This document shows positions 8,893-18,539 of a DNA stretch of 32,076 nt, in pieces (position 1 is the first letter of the stretch; the number at the start of each line of letters is the position of its first letter). This DNA is from an uncultured Bacilli bacterium (lineage in GTDB: Bacteria > Bacillota_I > Bacilli_A > RF39 > UBA660). Both the position numbers and the translations under genes were made by a program. The stretch lies in NCBI GenBank assembly GCA_947626125.1, contig CANQRA010000009.1:1-32076 (forward strand), read 5' to 3'. Below the pieces are notes generated by a model. That model did no database searches. It saw only the letters and a program-made list of their open reading frames with translations, and was not told the DNA's origin.

Positions 8893-10089
8893 ATGAAAAT
8901 ATTATCAGTAAATGCTGGTAGTTCATCACTTAAATTTAATTGTATTGAATTACCAGAAGAAAGAGAATTAATAAGTGGCTATTTTGAGAAAATTGGCTTG
9001 AGTGATAGTTTTTATAGTATTAAAATTAATGGCGAAAAAACAAAGAAACAAGCAGAGCTTAAAGACCATAGTGAAGCTATTAAATATTTAATCGAAGAAT
9101 TATTTAATAATAATATTATTAAATCCTTAGATGAAATAGATGGTGTTGGTCATCGTATTGTTCATGGAGGAGACAAATATAATAAATCAACAATAATAGA
9201 TGATGATGTAATTAAAACAGTGGAAGAATTATCTTCACTTGCTCCTTTACATAATCCTGCAAATATTGTTGGGATTAAAGCTTTTAGAGAAGCAATGCCT
9301 AATACACCAATGGTTGGGGTTTTTGATACGGCTTTTCATCAAACGATGCAAGAAAAAGAATATTTATATCCCGTTCCAAAAGAATGGTACCAAAGGTATG
9401 GTGTCCGTAAATATGGGTTCCATGGCACTAGTCATCGTTACATAACGAAAAAGATGCAAGAAATATTAGGTAAAGAAGATGTCAATATAATTAGTTGTCA
9501 TATTGGTAGTGGAGGAAGCTTGTGTTGTATTAAAGATGGCAAAAGCATCGATACAACTATGGGCTTTAGTCCTAACTCGGGTATTATGATGGGAACAAGA
9601 TGTGGAGATATCGATTATTCTATTATTCCTTATATGATGAAAAATGCCCATATGAGTATAGAAGAAGTTGACAATGTTTTAAATAAACAAAGTGGACTTT
9701 TAGCTATAAGTGAAAAATATTCTGACCATCGCGATATTGAAAATGGTATGGCTGAAAATGATGAAAAATGCATTTTAGCTAATGATATGTATATCGATAA
9801 AATAGTATCATATATCGCTCGTTATTATGTAGCCCTAGATGGTAAGGTTGATGCTATAGTCTTTACCGCGGGACTTGGGGAAAATGCCCGAGAATTTAGA
9901 GAAAATATTATTAATAAATTATCTTCTTTAGGTATTTATATTGACTATGATAAAAATGATAGTATAGCTAGTTATTTAGATAAACATGAGGGAATAATAT
10001 CGAGTGAAGAATCTAGTGTTAAAGTTTATGTTATTCCAACAAATGAAGAATTAATGATTGCTCTTGATACCCAAGAATTAATTGGTTAA
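8893..10089 (+). CDS. ackA: Acetate kinase
   Basis: MKILSVNAGSSSLKF; GHRIVHGG; VFDTAFHQTM; YGFHGTSHRY; TMGFSPNSGIMMGTRCGDID. Confidence 0.96.
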   Translation: MKILSVNAGSSSLKFNCIELPEERELISGYFEKIGLSDSFYSIKINGEKTKKQAELKDHSEAIKYLIEELFNNNIIKSLDEIDGVGHRIVHGGDKYNKSTIIDDDVIKTVEELSSLAPLHNPANIVGIKAFREAMPNTPMVGVFDTAFHQTMQEKEYLYPVPKEWYQRYGVRKYGFHGTSHRYITKKMQEILGKEDVNIISCHIGSGGSLCCIKDGKSIDTTMGFSPNSGIMMGTRCGDIDYSIIPYMMKNAHMSIEEVDNVLNKQSGLLAISEKYSDHRDIENGMAENDEKCILANDMYIDKIVSYIARYYVALDGKVDAIVFTAGLGENAREFRENIINKLSSLGIYIDYDKNDSIASYLDKHEGIISSEESSVKVYVIPTNEELMIALDTQELIG

Positions 10090-10108
10090 TTAGAAAGGAA
10101 GATGCCTT

Positions 10109-11080
10109 ATAATAAATAAAAAAATATTAAATAAAATTTATAACGAAATAAAGAAAAATCAAGATATTGTTATTTTAAGGCATGTGGGGCCCGACCCTGA
10201 TGCAATATGTTCTTCCTTAGCTTTAAGGGATGCAATTAAATTAACTTTTCCCCAAAAGAATGTTTATGCGGGTGGGGTAGGAGTTGCTAAATTTAAGAAG
10301 TATGGTAATCTGGATAAATTAGATTACGATAAATTAAATGATGTTTTACTAATTACCTTAGATGTGCCAAATATGGCAAGAATAGATGGCATAGAAAATC
10401 TAAATTATAAAGTAATAATGCAAATTGATCATCATCCTAAACAAGATATTAAAGCCAAAGTAGAATGGGTAGATGAAAGTAAATCAAGTACTTGTCAAAT
10501 GGTTACCGAATTAATACTAAATACTAAATTAGCTTTAAATCAAAGTATTGCGAGTAATTTATTTTTAGGTATTGTTTCTGATAGTGAAAGATTTTCTTTA
10601 AAAAATACGACGATTGAAACATTGGAAACGGTGGTTCAGTTACTCAAAAAAAGTCATATAGATTTTACCAATCTTTATGAGAAATTATATGTAAGACCAT
10701 TTAGTGAGTACAAATTTATTGCTTATATTACAAATAATTTAGTAATTGATGAGCATCACTTTGGCTATATTAAAATAAGCGATGATGTTTTAAGAGAATA
10801 TAATGTAGATGTGGCAACACCTTCAAATTTAATTAATAATTATAATTTTATTGATGATTTATTAGTGTGGACTTTTGTAACCGAAGATGTTAAGAATAAT
10901 CAATATAAAATTAGTATTCGGAGTAGAGGCCCTATCATTAATGAAATAGCCAGCAAATATAATGGGGGAGGGCATAAATACGCCAGTGGAGTTAAAGTAA
11001 AAGAAATGAAAGAAGTAGATGAATTACTTAAAGATTTAAGTATAGCATGTTTAAATTATGAAAATAGAAAAGATAGTTAA
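10109..11080 (+). CDS. DHH/DHHA1 phosphoesterase (NrnA-like); apparent non-canonical AUA start
   Basis: RHVGPDPDA, QIDHHP, GGGHKYASG. N-terminal residues IINKKILNKIYNEIKKNQDIVILRHV are encoded upstream of the track start, which is an internal GTG. Confidence 0.85.
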   Translation: MINKKILNKIYNEIKKNQDIVILRHVGPDPDAICSSLALRDAIKLTFPQKNVYAGGVGVAKFKKYGNLDKLDYDKLNDVLLITLDVPNMARIDGIENLNYKVIMQIDHHPKQDIKAKVEWVDESKSSTCQMVTELILNTKLALNQSIASNLFLGIVSDSERFSLKNTTIETLETVVQLLKKSHIDFTNLYEKLYVRPFSEYKFIAYITNNLVIDEHHFGYIKISDDVLREYNVDVATPSNLINNYNFIDDLLVWTFVTEDVKNNQYKISIRSRGPIINEIASKYNGGGHKYASGVKVKEMKEVDELLKDLSIACLNYENRKDS

Positions 11081-11786
11081 GAAAAAAAGTAGTCTTTATG
11101 AATTATATTTAAGTAATGGTGAGAAGATTAGTTTATATGATGATGTTATTTTAAAATATGAATTACTTTTAAAAAGAGAAATTGACGAAGATAAATTAAC
11201 AGAAATTTTAAATTATAATAGTTATTTGGAAAGCTATAATATTGCTTTAAAATTTATTAGTAGTAAACTAAGGGTAGAAAAAGAAATTCGCAATAAATTA
11301 AAAGATTATAGTAAAGAGGCAATTAATTATACCATAGAAAGACTAAAAAAAGAGAATTTATTAAATGATCAAATATATATAAAAGCTTATATAAATGATG
11401 AAGTAAATTTAAAATTTATTGGTCCTAATAATATTTATTATAATTTAAAAAAATTAGGCTTTAAAGATGATGACATTAAAGATTATTTAGATACTTTTGC
11501 GAGTGATATATGGCAAAGTAAGATTAAAAAATATGTTGATAAAAAAATCAAAAGTAACAATAATTTATCGCCAATTATGTTAAAGTTAAAGGTAACTAAT
11601 GATTTACTTAATAAAGGATTTTATAAAGAAGACATTAATAAAGTATTAAATGAAACTTCCTTTAATTTTAGCCAAGAAATATATGATAGAGAATATCTTA
11701 AATTAAAAAATAAATTAAGTAAAAAATATAGTGGTAATGAATTAGAATACTATATAAAAATGAAATTAAAACAAAAAGGATTTTAA
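11058..11786 (+). CDS. recX: RecX-like regulatory protein
   Basis: Three-helix repeats such as ALKFISSKLRVEKEIRNKLKDYS...AINYTIERLKKENLLNDQIYIKAYINDE; overlaps the end of the DHH gene. Confidence 0.82.
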   Translation: MKIEKIVKKKSSLYELYLSNGEKISLYDDVILKYELLLKREIDEDKLTEILNYNSYLESYNIALKFISSKLRVEKEIRNKLKDYSKEAINYTIERLKKENLLNDQIYIKAYINDEVNLKFIGPNNIYYNLKKLGFKDDDIKDYLDTFASDIWQSKIKKYVDKKIKSNNNLSPIMLKLKVTNDLLNKGFYKEDINKVLNETSFNFSQEIYDREYLKLKNKLSKKYSGNELEYYIKMKLKQKGF

Positions 11787-11807
11787 GGTTAACTTAAGTC
11801 CTTTTTT
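11773..11807 (+). terminator. Rho-independent terminator after recX
   Basis: AAAAAGGAtTTAAGgttaaCTTAAgTCCTTTTTT. Confidence 0.75.
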
Positions 11808-11896
11808 AGTGTAAATATATTGTATATTGCTTGTAAAGTAATACAATTTTATATCTATTTGTTGTAAAATTAAAATAGAAGTAGGAGATATAAAAT

Positions 11897-12337
11897 ATGG
11901 AAGTAAATTTTCGCATAGCTAAAGAAGAAGATATTGAAGAAATTATCAAATTATGTAATGAATGTTTTAATGAAGAAACCAATATTGAATATGCCAAAAG
12001 AATATATAAAGAAAATGAAAATGATGATAAACAGATTTATTTAGTTGGTACTATTGAGGGAAAAGTAGTAGCGCATACAAAAATAACTATCATTCCAACA
12101 ATTTATGAAAAAATGAATACCTACGCGATTTTAAATCATGTTTGTGTTAAACCGGAATATAGAAGACATAATATTGCGACCAAGATGCTTGATGAATGTA
12201 CAAGAATTTGCCGTGAAAAGAAGTGTGTGGCCATGGAATTATGGTCGATGAATTTTAGAGTCCCCGCCCATGAGTGTTATAAACATTATGGTTTTGTGGT
12301 GAATGATGCTAAATTCTTTTCCAAGGAATTAAATTAG
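11897..12337 (+). CDS. GNAT family N-acetyltransferase
   Basis: NHVCVKPEYRRHNIATKMLDECTRICREKKCVAMEL...CYKHYGF. Confidence 0.88.
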   Translation: MEVNFRIAKEEDIEEIIKLCNECFNEETNIEYAKRIYKENENDDKQIYLVGTIEGKVVAHTKITIIPTIYEKMNTYAILNHVCVKPEYRRHNIATKMLDECTRICREKKCVAMELWSMNFRVPAHECYKHYGFVVNDAKFFSKELN

Positions 12338-12350
12338 AAAGAGGTATGAA

Positions 12351-12998
12351 ATGAAAATAAGTAATATATATATTGGTGGTTGGTTTCAAAGAACAATGTT
12401 ACAATTATCCGAAATTTATGATTTTTTAAGAGAGATAAAAACCCAATTAAAATTAGATAGCAAGAAATTAGCTAATTATCATAAAAACCTAGAAATTGGT
12501 AAAATTGAATATGGGGTACAAGGGGAAGAATATATTGAAATTACCACTGCCCTTAATATAACAGTTAAAATATTTGAAGATGGTCTAATTATTTTAAAAA
12601 ATAACAGTGTAAATGAGAATACTTTATTTGCGGATATTAATAAATTAACAGATTATTATGAAAATAGATTATCCCCAGCCTTTAGTTATTTGTTTAGTTT
12701 AGGGGCTCCCGTACCAAAGGAATTAGCCAACATTGAAACTGTCTATCCATATTTTATTGTTTGTGATAATGCTACAAAAGAAGATATGACAGAACTTTTA
12801 AGCCAAACAGAAAAGCAAAAGTATTTTGAGTTTAATAATCCTAAATATGATGTTTTAAGAGGGGATAAGTATTACTTCATTAATAATAAAAAACAATCCA
12901 TAGATAACATCGAAAGATATATTGAAGAACAAATCTTTATTAGAGAATTTAAAGGACAATTACATAGATATTTAAATATTCATCGTAGTAAATGCTAA
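12351..12998 (+). CDS. Uncharacterised protein, N-terminal portion (probably frameshifted into the next ORF)
   Basis: Good RBS (AGAAAGAGG). Reading continues in another frame at 12976-13500 without its own RBS. Confidence 0.6.
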   Translation: MKISNIYIGGWFQRTMLQLSEIYDFLREIKTQLKLDSKKLANYHKNLEIGKIEYGVQGEEYIEITTALNITVKIFEDGLIILKNNSVNENTLFADINKLTDYYENRLSPAFSYLFSLGAPVPKELANIETVYPYFIVCDNATKEDMTELLSQTEKQKYFEFNNPKYDVLRGDKYYFINNKKQSIDNIERYIEEQIFIREFKGQLHRYLNIHRSKC

Positions 12999-13500
12999 TG
13001 TTAAAGGATCAGAAATAATTAAGTTTACTACCAAATTAGAGGGGTATGCGAAAACGATAAATTTAATTGAAGGTAGAATTAACCAAATGAGTACCTATAT
13101 TTCTACAAGAGAAAAAATTGCTAAAAGTGATGCAGAGCTTGCTGAGTTCTTAGCTATCTCAGGTTATCGTTATGAAACGCTTAGAGATACTTTAGAATAT
13201 ATTAAATACTTGTGGTCAATGATGAAAAATTATGTTCAATCAGCGCAAAAATTATTTGATGGCATTAAACAAGATATTACCTCTAGTTCAGTTGATAGTT
13301 TAACTATTGTTTCATCTATGACCGCGGGAGCAGCATTACTTGATTTATTTACAGGATCAGCGCCAACATTTACTATTTTTGGCGTAGTCTATTTCTTTAT
13401 CTTAGCCTTTATTGGTTGGGCTTCAACTAAAATATTGAGCAAGATTTCTAAAAATCGGAAGTATGAAGTATCCGATATAACTTATGATAAAAATATATAA
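12976..13500 (+). CDS. C-terminal portion of the frameshifted protein: helical stalk plus two predicted TM segments
   Basis: Open frame IFIVVNANVKGSEIIKFTTKLEGYAKTINLIEGRINQMSTYISTREK...; TM-like segments LTIVSSMTAGAALLDLF and IFGVVYFFILAFIGWASTKIL. Confidence 0.55.
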   Translation: MFIVVNANVKGSEIIKFTTKLEGYAKTINLIEGRINQMSTYISTREKIAKSDAELAEFLAISGYRYETLRDTLEYIKYLWSMMKNYVQSAQKLFDGIKQDITSSSVDSLTIVSSMTAGAALLDLFTGSAPTFTIFGVVYFFILAFIGWASTKILSKISKNRKYEVSDITYDKNI

Positions 13501-13504
13501 AATA

Positions 13505-13540
13505 AAAAGGTGATGGAATGTATTTAATTCATCACCTTTT
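13505..13540. terminator. Convergent bidirectional terminator
   Basis: AAAAGGTGATG...CATCACCTTTT, 11-bp stem between convergent genes. Confidence 0.75.
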
Positions 13541-13555
13541 ATAAACTAATTTTAA

Positions 13556-14578
13556 TTATTCGGCTGTGTCTTCTTTAGCGTTAAGTTCAGCATTTAAGTT
13601 GATACCATATTCGCTATCTAAATCAGAATCAACAATATCCATATTATATAAGTCGCGATAATATTTTAAAGTATGAATTCTAATCTTGCTATCTTCTTCA
13701 ATTTCTCTATCAGCTAATATTTCTGTAATTTTAGATTTTAAGTTTTCTAAAGTATCTTTTTCTCTGGTTGCATTACGATAAATAACATGATAGCCAAGTT
13801 CCGTAGTAACCATTTCTTTGCTATATTCGCCATCTTTTAATTTATATGCTGCATCTACTAATTCATCATATTCATGCCCTAAAACATAGTAGTTAATGTC
13901 GCCTAAGTTACCATCTTTACTCTTCGTACTTTCATCTTCAGAATATTCTTTAACTAATTCTTTAAAAGTAGTAAGAACATCTTTAGAATCTTTTAATTTT
14001 TTAAGAATTTCATCAACAGTAGCTTTCGCTTTGGCTTCAGCTTCTTTTTTCTCATCACTAGTCATACTATCTGTAACTTTAGGAACTACTAAAATATGAT
14101 AAACTTCAATATCGCCTTTAGCTTCTTTATTATAGTAATTTTCAATATCTTTATCAGTTACTTGTAATTTAGCATATGCGTCAATGGCATGACTGCGTAA
14201 GCTTTCAACATATACATAGTCTTTATAAGCATCAATTGATGGGAATTTGGTATAATTCTCCATAAAAGCTAATAAAGCATCTTCACCACCATAATAAGTA
14301 ATCATAGCTTCAACAGTATTTTCAGCTTCTTCTAAGGCATCATCAGTATAATCGGCAAATTCTGTTTCGAAGATATATTTATCGATTAAATCTGTTGTAG
14401 TAGATAATCCATATTCCTTTTTTAATACTTCATAAATGTCATTGGCACTGATTGAATGTTCTTTATCATCTTTCTTAAATGTAACCACCGCTTCTTCACC
14501 ATTAGCAAGTTTTGGTATTCTTCCACATCCACATAATGATAAAAGACATACAGCACTTATAATAAAAATTTTTTTCAT
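13556..14578 (-). CDS. prsA: PrsA-like parvulin (PpiC-type) peptidyl-prolyl isomerase lipoprotein
   Basis: MKKIFIISAVCLLSLCGCG lipoprotein signal; EVYHILVVPK...FKELVKEYSEDESTKSKDGNLGDINYYVLG...LGYHVIYR parvulin core; AGGAGG-type RBS upstream of 14578. Confidence 0.87.
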   Translation of the reverse strand: MKKIFIISAVCLLSLCGCGRIPKLANGEEAVVTFKKDDKEHSISANDIYEVLKKEYGLSTTTDLIDKYIFETEFADYTDDALEEAENTVEAMITYYGGEDALLAFMENYTKFPSIDAYKDYVYVESLRSHAIDAYAKLQVTDKDIENYYNKEAKGDIEVYHILVVPKVTDSMTSDEKKEAEAKAKATVDEILKKLKDSKDVLTTFKELVKEYSEDESTKSKDGNLGDINYYVLGHEYDELVDAAYKLKDGEYSKEMVTTELGYHVIYRNATREKDTLENLKSKITEILADREIEEDSKIRIHTLKYYRDLYNMDIVDSDLDSEYGINLNAELNAKEDTAE

Positions 14579-14699
14579 TTTTTCCTCCTCAAGCTTTATT
14601 ATATCAAAAGTATTTAATAAATACAATGAAATTAAGCACTCACACTTAAAAAGATTAACCATAAATTATTAATGAATAGACATAAAGGAGGAGTGAATT

Positions 14700-14786
14700 A
14701 TGAGTTGTGGAAATAACGGAATTGGCGCTGCTATTATATTAGTATTATTTATTTTACTTATCATAATTGTAGGAGCCTACATTTAG
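14700..14786 (+). CDS. YjcZ-like small hydrophobic sporulation-type peptide (28 aa)
   Basis: Not in the supplied track: MSCGNNGIGAAIILVLFILLIIIVGAYI*, RBS AAAGGAGGAG. Resembles Bacillus YjcZ-family peptides. Confidence 0.75.
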   Translation: MSCGNNGIGAAIILVLFILLIIIVGAYI

Positions 14787-14808
14787 TCTAACTTAAAGGA
14801 GGTATATA

Positions 14809-14949
14809 ATGAGCTGTTGTAATAAAGGTGGGCAAGGAGGAAATCCTTGTAACCAAAATAACAATAATAATGCTTACAGCTACTTTTTTATAGTATTAAT
14901 ATTGTATATATTACTTGCTATAATTATTGGTGGAAGTATTATTTACTAA
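14809..14949 (+). CDS. YjcZ-like small membrane peptide (46 aa)
   Basis: Not in the supplied track: MSCCNKGGQGGNPCNQNNNNNAYSYFFIVLILYILLAIIIGGSIIY*, RBS AAAGGAGG. Confidence 0.65.
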   Translation: MSCCNKGGQGGNPCNQNNNNNAYSYFFIVLILYILLAIIIGGSIIY

Positions 14950-14971
14950 AGAAGCGCAGGCTTCTTTTTTT
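14949..14971 (+). terminator. Rho-independent terminator
   Basis: AAGAAGC gcag GCTTCTTTTTTT. Confidence 0.75.
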
Positions 14972-14988
14972 GTATTTGTTGGTTAATC

Positions 14989-15016
14989 TTGACAAAGAAA
15001 AATAAAAGAGTATACT
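14989..15016 (+). promoter_or_regulatory. Sigma-A-type promoter
   Basis: TTGACA-N16-TATACT upstream of the ORF at 15046. Confidence 0.65.
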
Positions 15017-15045
15017 AATTTATCAGTAAAAAAGAGGGGAATTGT

Positions 15046-15969
15046 ATGAAAGAGTTAACGAATAATACCATGAGTATCATAAATAGTATTAGAATAATAA
15101 CAAAAGATATATTGGCATTTTATTATGCATTAATAAATAGTAAAGAAATTAATGAAGATATGATAAAAGAACTAAAACATAATATCGAGCTTTGTCATAG
15201 TCTTTATGAATCTTTAGGGAATAATCCAGCCGATATGCAAGCCATCCTTCAATATTTAAACCCTCCAAAAGCTTTAAATTATCCTAGCGATGATATTGAT
15301 GCTATATTAAAGGGAGTTGACTTAGTTAATTATCGGATAACTAAAAATATTGCGCATATTTTATTTAGTCATCCTAAAGTTATGATAAATAATACGCTTT
15401 TAGTTCATCCTTATGCTTATCCTGTCATAAGTATATCTTGTAGTGATATTATTAACTCGTTAATTGCTATTTTAAATCAATATATTAATGATGATAATTT
15501 AGATGAGGATAAAAAGCATTATTTAAGAAAAATGTTATTTTATCTATTATTTGTTAATCCTAGAGTAGAGAGTTCTTTAATAGAGCAAGGGTTTGGAATT
15601 AATTATGAAATAGAATGGCATCTTACTGATGTTACCGAAGAATTAGGAATAGATTTAGTTATTGCGTAAGCCGAAAGACGTAATATAGTAGGAAGTATTT
15701 ATAATAAATGGGCTTCTTATTATCTTTATAATTTTGATGGCCAAGATAAAAATCTAATTCTATTTTCCCAAATATTACTACGTATGTGTTTAATGTTTTA
15801 TGGAAATGAACGTGCCTTAGAAATAAGAGATAAAGTTTTACAAGATTGGCATGAAAAAGTTTATAATGAACCAACTAATATCTTATTTTCTTTAGGAATT
15901 AAAGAAATATTTTCTCATTTAGAAGAAGATAAGAGTAGAGTAATTAAAGGCAAAAAAAGAGCTATTTAA
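15046..15969 (+). pseudogene. Uncharacterised protein gene interrupted by an in-frame TAA (15667-15669)
   Basis: Same frame continues open after the stop: ...LGIDLVIA*AERRNIVGSIYNKWASYYLYNFDGQDKNLILFSQILLRMCLMFYGNERALEIRDKVLQDWHEK...KGKKRAI*; the downstream ORF has no clear RBS. Confidence 0.65.
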
Positions 15970-15987
15970 ATTAAATAGGTAGCTCTT
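15957..15987 (-). terminator. Terminator for capA (minus strand)
   Basis: AAGAGCTA...TAGCTCTT followed by a T-run on the minus strand. Confidence 0.65.
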
Positions 15988-17188
15988 CAATTTTAATGGA
16001 GTCATCATACTTAGTTAATACATCACTAAATTCTTGATATAGACTCTTATAATCTTTTAAATAACTTTCATTCATTTTACTAAAAGGAATGACTACATAG
16101 TCGTTTCTTTTCTTTTCCTCATTGTAATATTTATAATTATAGTTGATATCAGCTCCAATATTTTCCACAGTTATGGTAGTTGTATTGGTATTTGGGTCAA
16201 CGGTTTTAATAATATCCATGGTAGCAAACATGCCAAAAGAAGATACTTTGCGTACATAAGCCGTATTGTCAGGATGGTTTTGCCCAGAGATAAAATTACC
16301 AAAGGAATAGAAAACAACAGTATTACCAATTCTTTCCCAAGGTTCAATACAATGAGAATGAGTACCAAGAACAATATCAACACCATTGTCAGCTAAAAAT
16401 TTAGCTTGTTCTCTTTGTTTTGCTGTAGCCTCTTGTTTATATTCCGTTCCCCAGTGCATAGCTACGATTAAGACATCGACTTTATCGCGAACGCTTTGAA
16501 TATCTTTTAAAACTTGTTCTTCATCAAATAAATTAACAAGATATGGTTCATCTTTTGGAACAGGGATACCATTAGTTCCATATGTATATGATAACATCGT
16601 ATAAGTGATGCCATTTGCTTCCATAATAGGGAAGGTATTTCTTTCTTCTTCACTTGTAGCCATTCCGGTAGCTAAGATATCTTTTTGTTGGTGCCACCAT
16701 TTAGCACTATTCTTAGCTCCACTTGCCCCTTTATCCATGGAGTGGTTAGTAGCTAGGGAAACTAAATTAAACCCGATATCTAACATGTTTTCCCCAAATG
16801 CAGAAGGAGTATTAAAACGCGGATAATTACTAAGGGGCGAATCTTCATCAAATACTGTTTCTTGGTTATAATATTTTATATCGTAATCTTTAATTTTGTC
16901 TTTCGTAAAAGTTAACATATCAGAAAAATCATAAGTTTGGGTAGCACTATTATAAGCAGCTCTATAAACATTGGAATGAATTAGGCCATCACCCGTCGCA
17001 ATTAAACTAGCTTTGTAAGTTTTAATTTCTTTATCTTCGTCTTTATTTTTATCCGTATCATTATTAATATCTTGAATATTGGCATGACTAAAATTATGAT
17101 AAATAATTTGATAACTAAAAGTAAATAACACGCCGATTAAAACTAAGATAACACTAGTAAAAATAATCTTTTTCTTCTTATTTAACAT
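15971..17188 (-). CDS. CapA-like protein (poly-gamma-glutamate synthesis/metallophosphatase family), membrane anchored
   Basis: ASLIATGDGLIHSNVY, FNLVSLATNHSMDKG, VLIVAMHWGTEY, VDIVLGTHSHCIEPWE, VFYSFGNFISGQ. Confidence 0.9.
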   Translation of the reverse strand: MLNKKKKIIFTSVILVLIGVLFTFSYQIIYHNFSHANIQDINNDTDKNKDEDKEIKTYKASLIATGDGLIHSNVYRAAYNSATQTYDFSDMLTFTKDKIKDYDIKYYNQETVFDEDSPLSNYPRFNTPSAFGENMLDIGFNLVSLATNHSMDKGASGAKNSAKWWHQQKDILATGMATSEEERNTFPIMEANGITYTMLSYTYGTNGIPVPKDEPYLVNLFDEEQVLKDIQSVRDKVDVLIVAMHWGTEYKQEATAKQREQAKFLADNGVDIVLGTHSHCIEPWERIGNTVVFYSFGNFISGQNHPDNTAYVRKVSSFGMFATMDIIKTVDPNTNTTTITVENIGADINYNYKYYNEEKKRNDYVVIPFSKMNESYLKDYKSLYQEFSDVLTKYDDSIKIEELPI

Positions 17189-17547
17189 TATTTTAATACC
17201 TCATAAACATCTTTAACATCCATCGTTGGACGCATACCATGATTAGGTAATAAATGCATATGATAATGTTTAATCTTTTGACTATTACCATAATTAACAC
17301 AAACACTTAATTCTTTAGCATTTAATCTCTCCATAATATGATTAATATATTTTTTAGCAACTTCATTAATATGCGTTACTAAATCACTAGGAAGGTCCAT
17401 CAAAGAATCATAATGTTCTTTAGGAATAATTAAAGTATGTCCATCAACATTAGGATAAGCATCCATAATAACAATAACTTTATCATCTTCATAAAGTTTA
17501 TAACTAGGCACTTCGCCTTTAACAATTTTACAAAATAAACATTCCAT
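17188..17547 (-). CDS. HIT family protein
   Basis: MECLFCKIVKGEVPSYK...; HIT motif KHYHMHLLPN; stop overlaps the capA start (TAATG). Confidence 0.93.
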   Translation of the reverse strand: MECLFCKIVKGEVPSYKLYEDDKVIVIMDAYPNVDGHTLIIPKEHYDSLMDLPSDLVTHINEVAKKYINHIMERLNAKELSVCVNYGNSQKIKHYHMHLLPNHGMRPTMDVKDVYEVLK

Positions 17548-17604
17548 TTTTACCACCACCAACATTGTACTAAATTTCTTAGGAAAAGTCTATGTTTTAA
17601 ATAA

Positions 17605-17639
17605 TATAAAAAGCTAGATTTACTTATTATATCTAGCTT
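17605..17639 (-). terminator. Rho-independent terminator (minus strand)
   Basis: AAGCTAGAT...ATCTAGCTT with T-run on the minus strand. Confidence 0.7.
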
Positions 17640-17644
17640 AAAGT

Positions 17645-18490
17645 TTATATTTCTCTTTTTAATGAAGGACCATCTGTTTTTAAATATGGTTCATATTCAT
17701 CAACATATGTGCGATAAGTTGCATAAAGGGCATCTGGTTCATAAATAGCGTGATAAAATCTACTATTAAGTACTATGCGCCATGCTTCTTTGGGCAGTTC
17801 ACTTATATTAAAGACTTTTTTTAAAGTAGCATTACCATTTACAACTTCATAATATTTAATTGTTTCATCAGAATTATCAAGAGTAACAATGGTTTCATAA
17901 TCGGGTACTTTAAATGAATTATTGTTAAATCCTTTTTGGGTTAAATACATTATAAGTGGTTGGGGATATAAAGGACCGGTGGCAAAGGATTTTCTAAATT
18001 CTTCTTCATCTTCCTCGGATAAAGCAAAATATTCGGCACTCATGCGGGCACTAACTTTTAAATTATTTTCATGACAGTGTCTATTGCCATTTATTACTTC
18101 ATTAATAAAAACATTACCTTTTCTTCTTAAGATGTAAATAGTATCCTCGATTGGGGCATAAACAATTTGTTTAAGTCCATCTTCTTGCCATAAAGATAAG
18201 TCGTCAGGATTAATTCTTATAATTAATCTATCCATCCATTCTTTCGTAAAGGTGTCTTCATCTTGACAATAACCATAGTAGTATTTTAAATAGTCAGCAT
18301 CGCCATTTAAATAAGCTAAAGTTTGCCTACATTCTTTGGAGCCCGCCCTTATTCCTATTAAGTTACTATTTTGGGATTTAAATTTTGCTAAGTAGTAGCG
18401 TAAATCCATAACTTCTTTAATATGAGCAAAACCAAGTGGTTCATTATTATATCCTCTGTAAGGGTCATTTTCTAAATATTGGTATTCCAT
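17645..18490 (-). CDS. Uncharacterised protein (281 aa)
   Basis: Long ORF with upstream RBS and own terminator; no family recognised. Confidence 0.65.
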   Translation of the reverse strand: MEYQYLENDPYRGYNNEPLGFAHIKEVMDLRYYLAKFKSQNSNLIGIRAGSKECRQTLAYLNGDADYLKYYYGYCQDEDTFTKEWMDRLIIRINPDDLSLWQEDGLKQIVYAPIEDTIYILRRKGNVFINEVINGNRHCHENNLKVSARMSAEYFALSEEDEEEFRKSFATGPLYPQPLIMYLTQKGFNNNSFKVPDYETIVTLDNSDETIKYYEVVNGNATLKKVFNISELPKEAWRIVLNSRFYHAIYEPDALYATYRTYVDEYEPYLKTDGPSLKREI

Positions 18491-18539
18491 AATTCCTCCT
18501 TAATTTTCTATATTAAACTATATTTTTTTAAATTACAAC

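Noticed and set aside
9239-9651. Alternate-frame ORFs within ackA
   Set aside because: Both lie in the strongly supported ackA coding frame; no independent evidence.
13896-14672. Plus-strand ORFs opposite prsA (13896-14099, 14436-14672)
   Set aside because: Antisense shadow ORFs of a parvulin gene.
16171-16826. ORFs overlapping capA in other frames
   Set aside because: No motifs; capA motifs are clear in the main frame.
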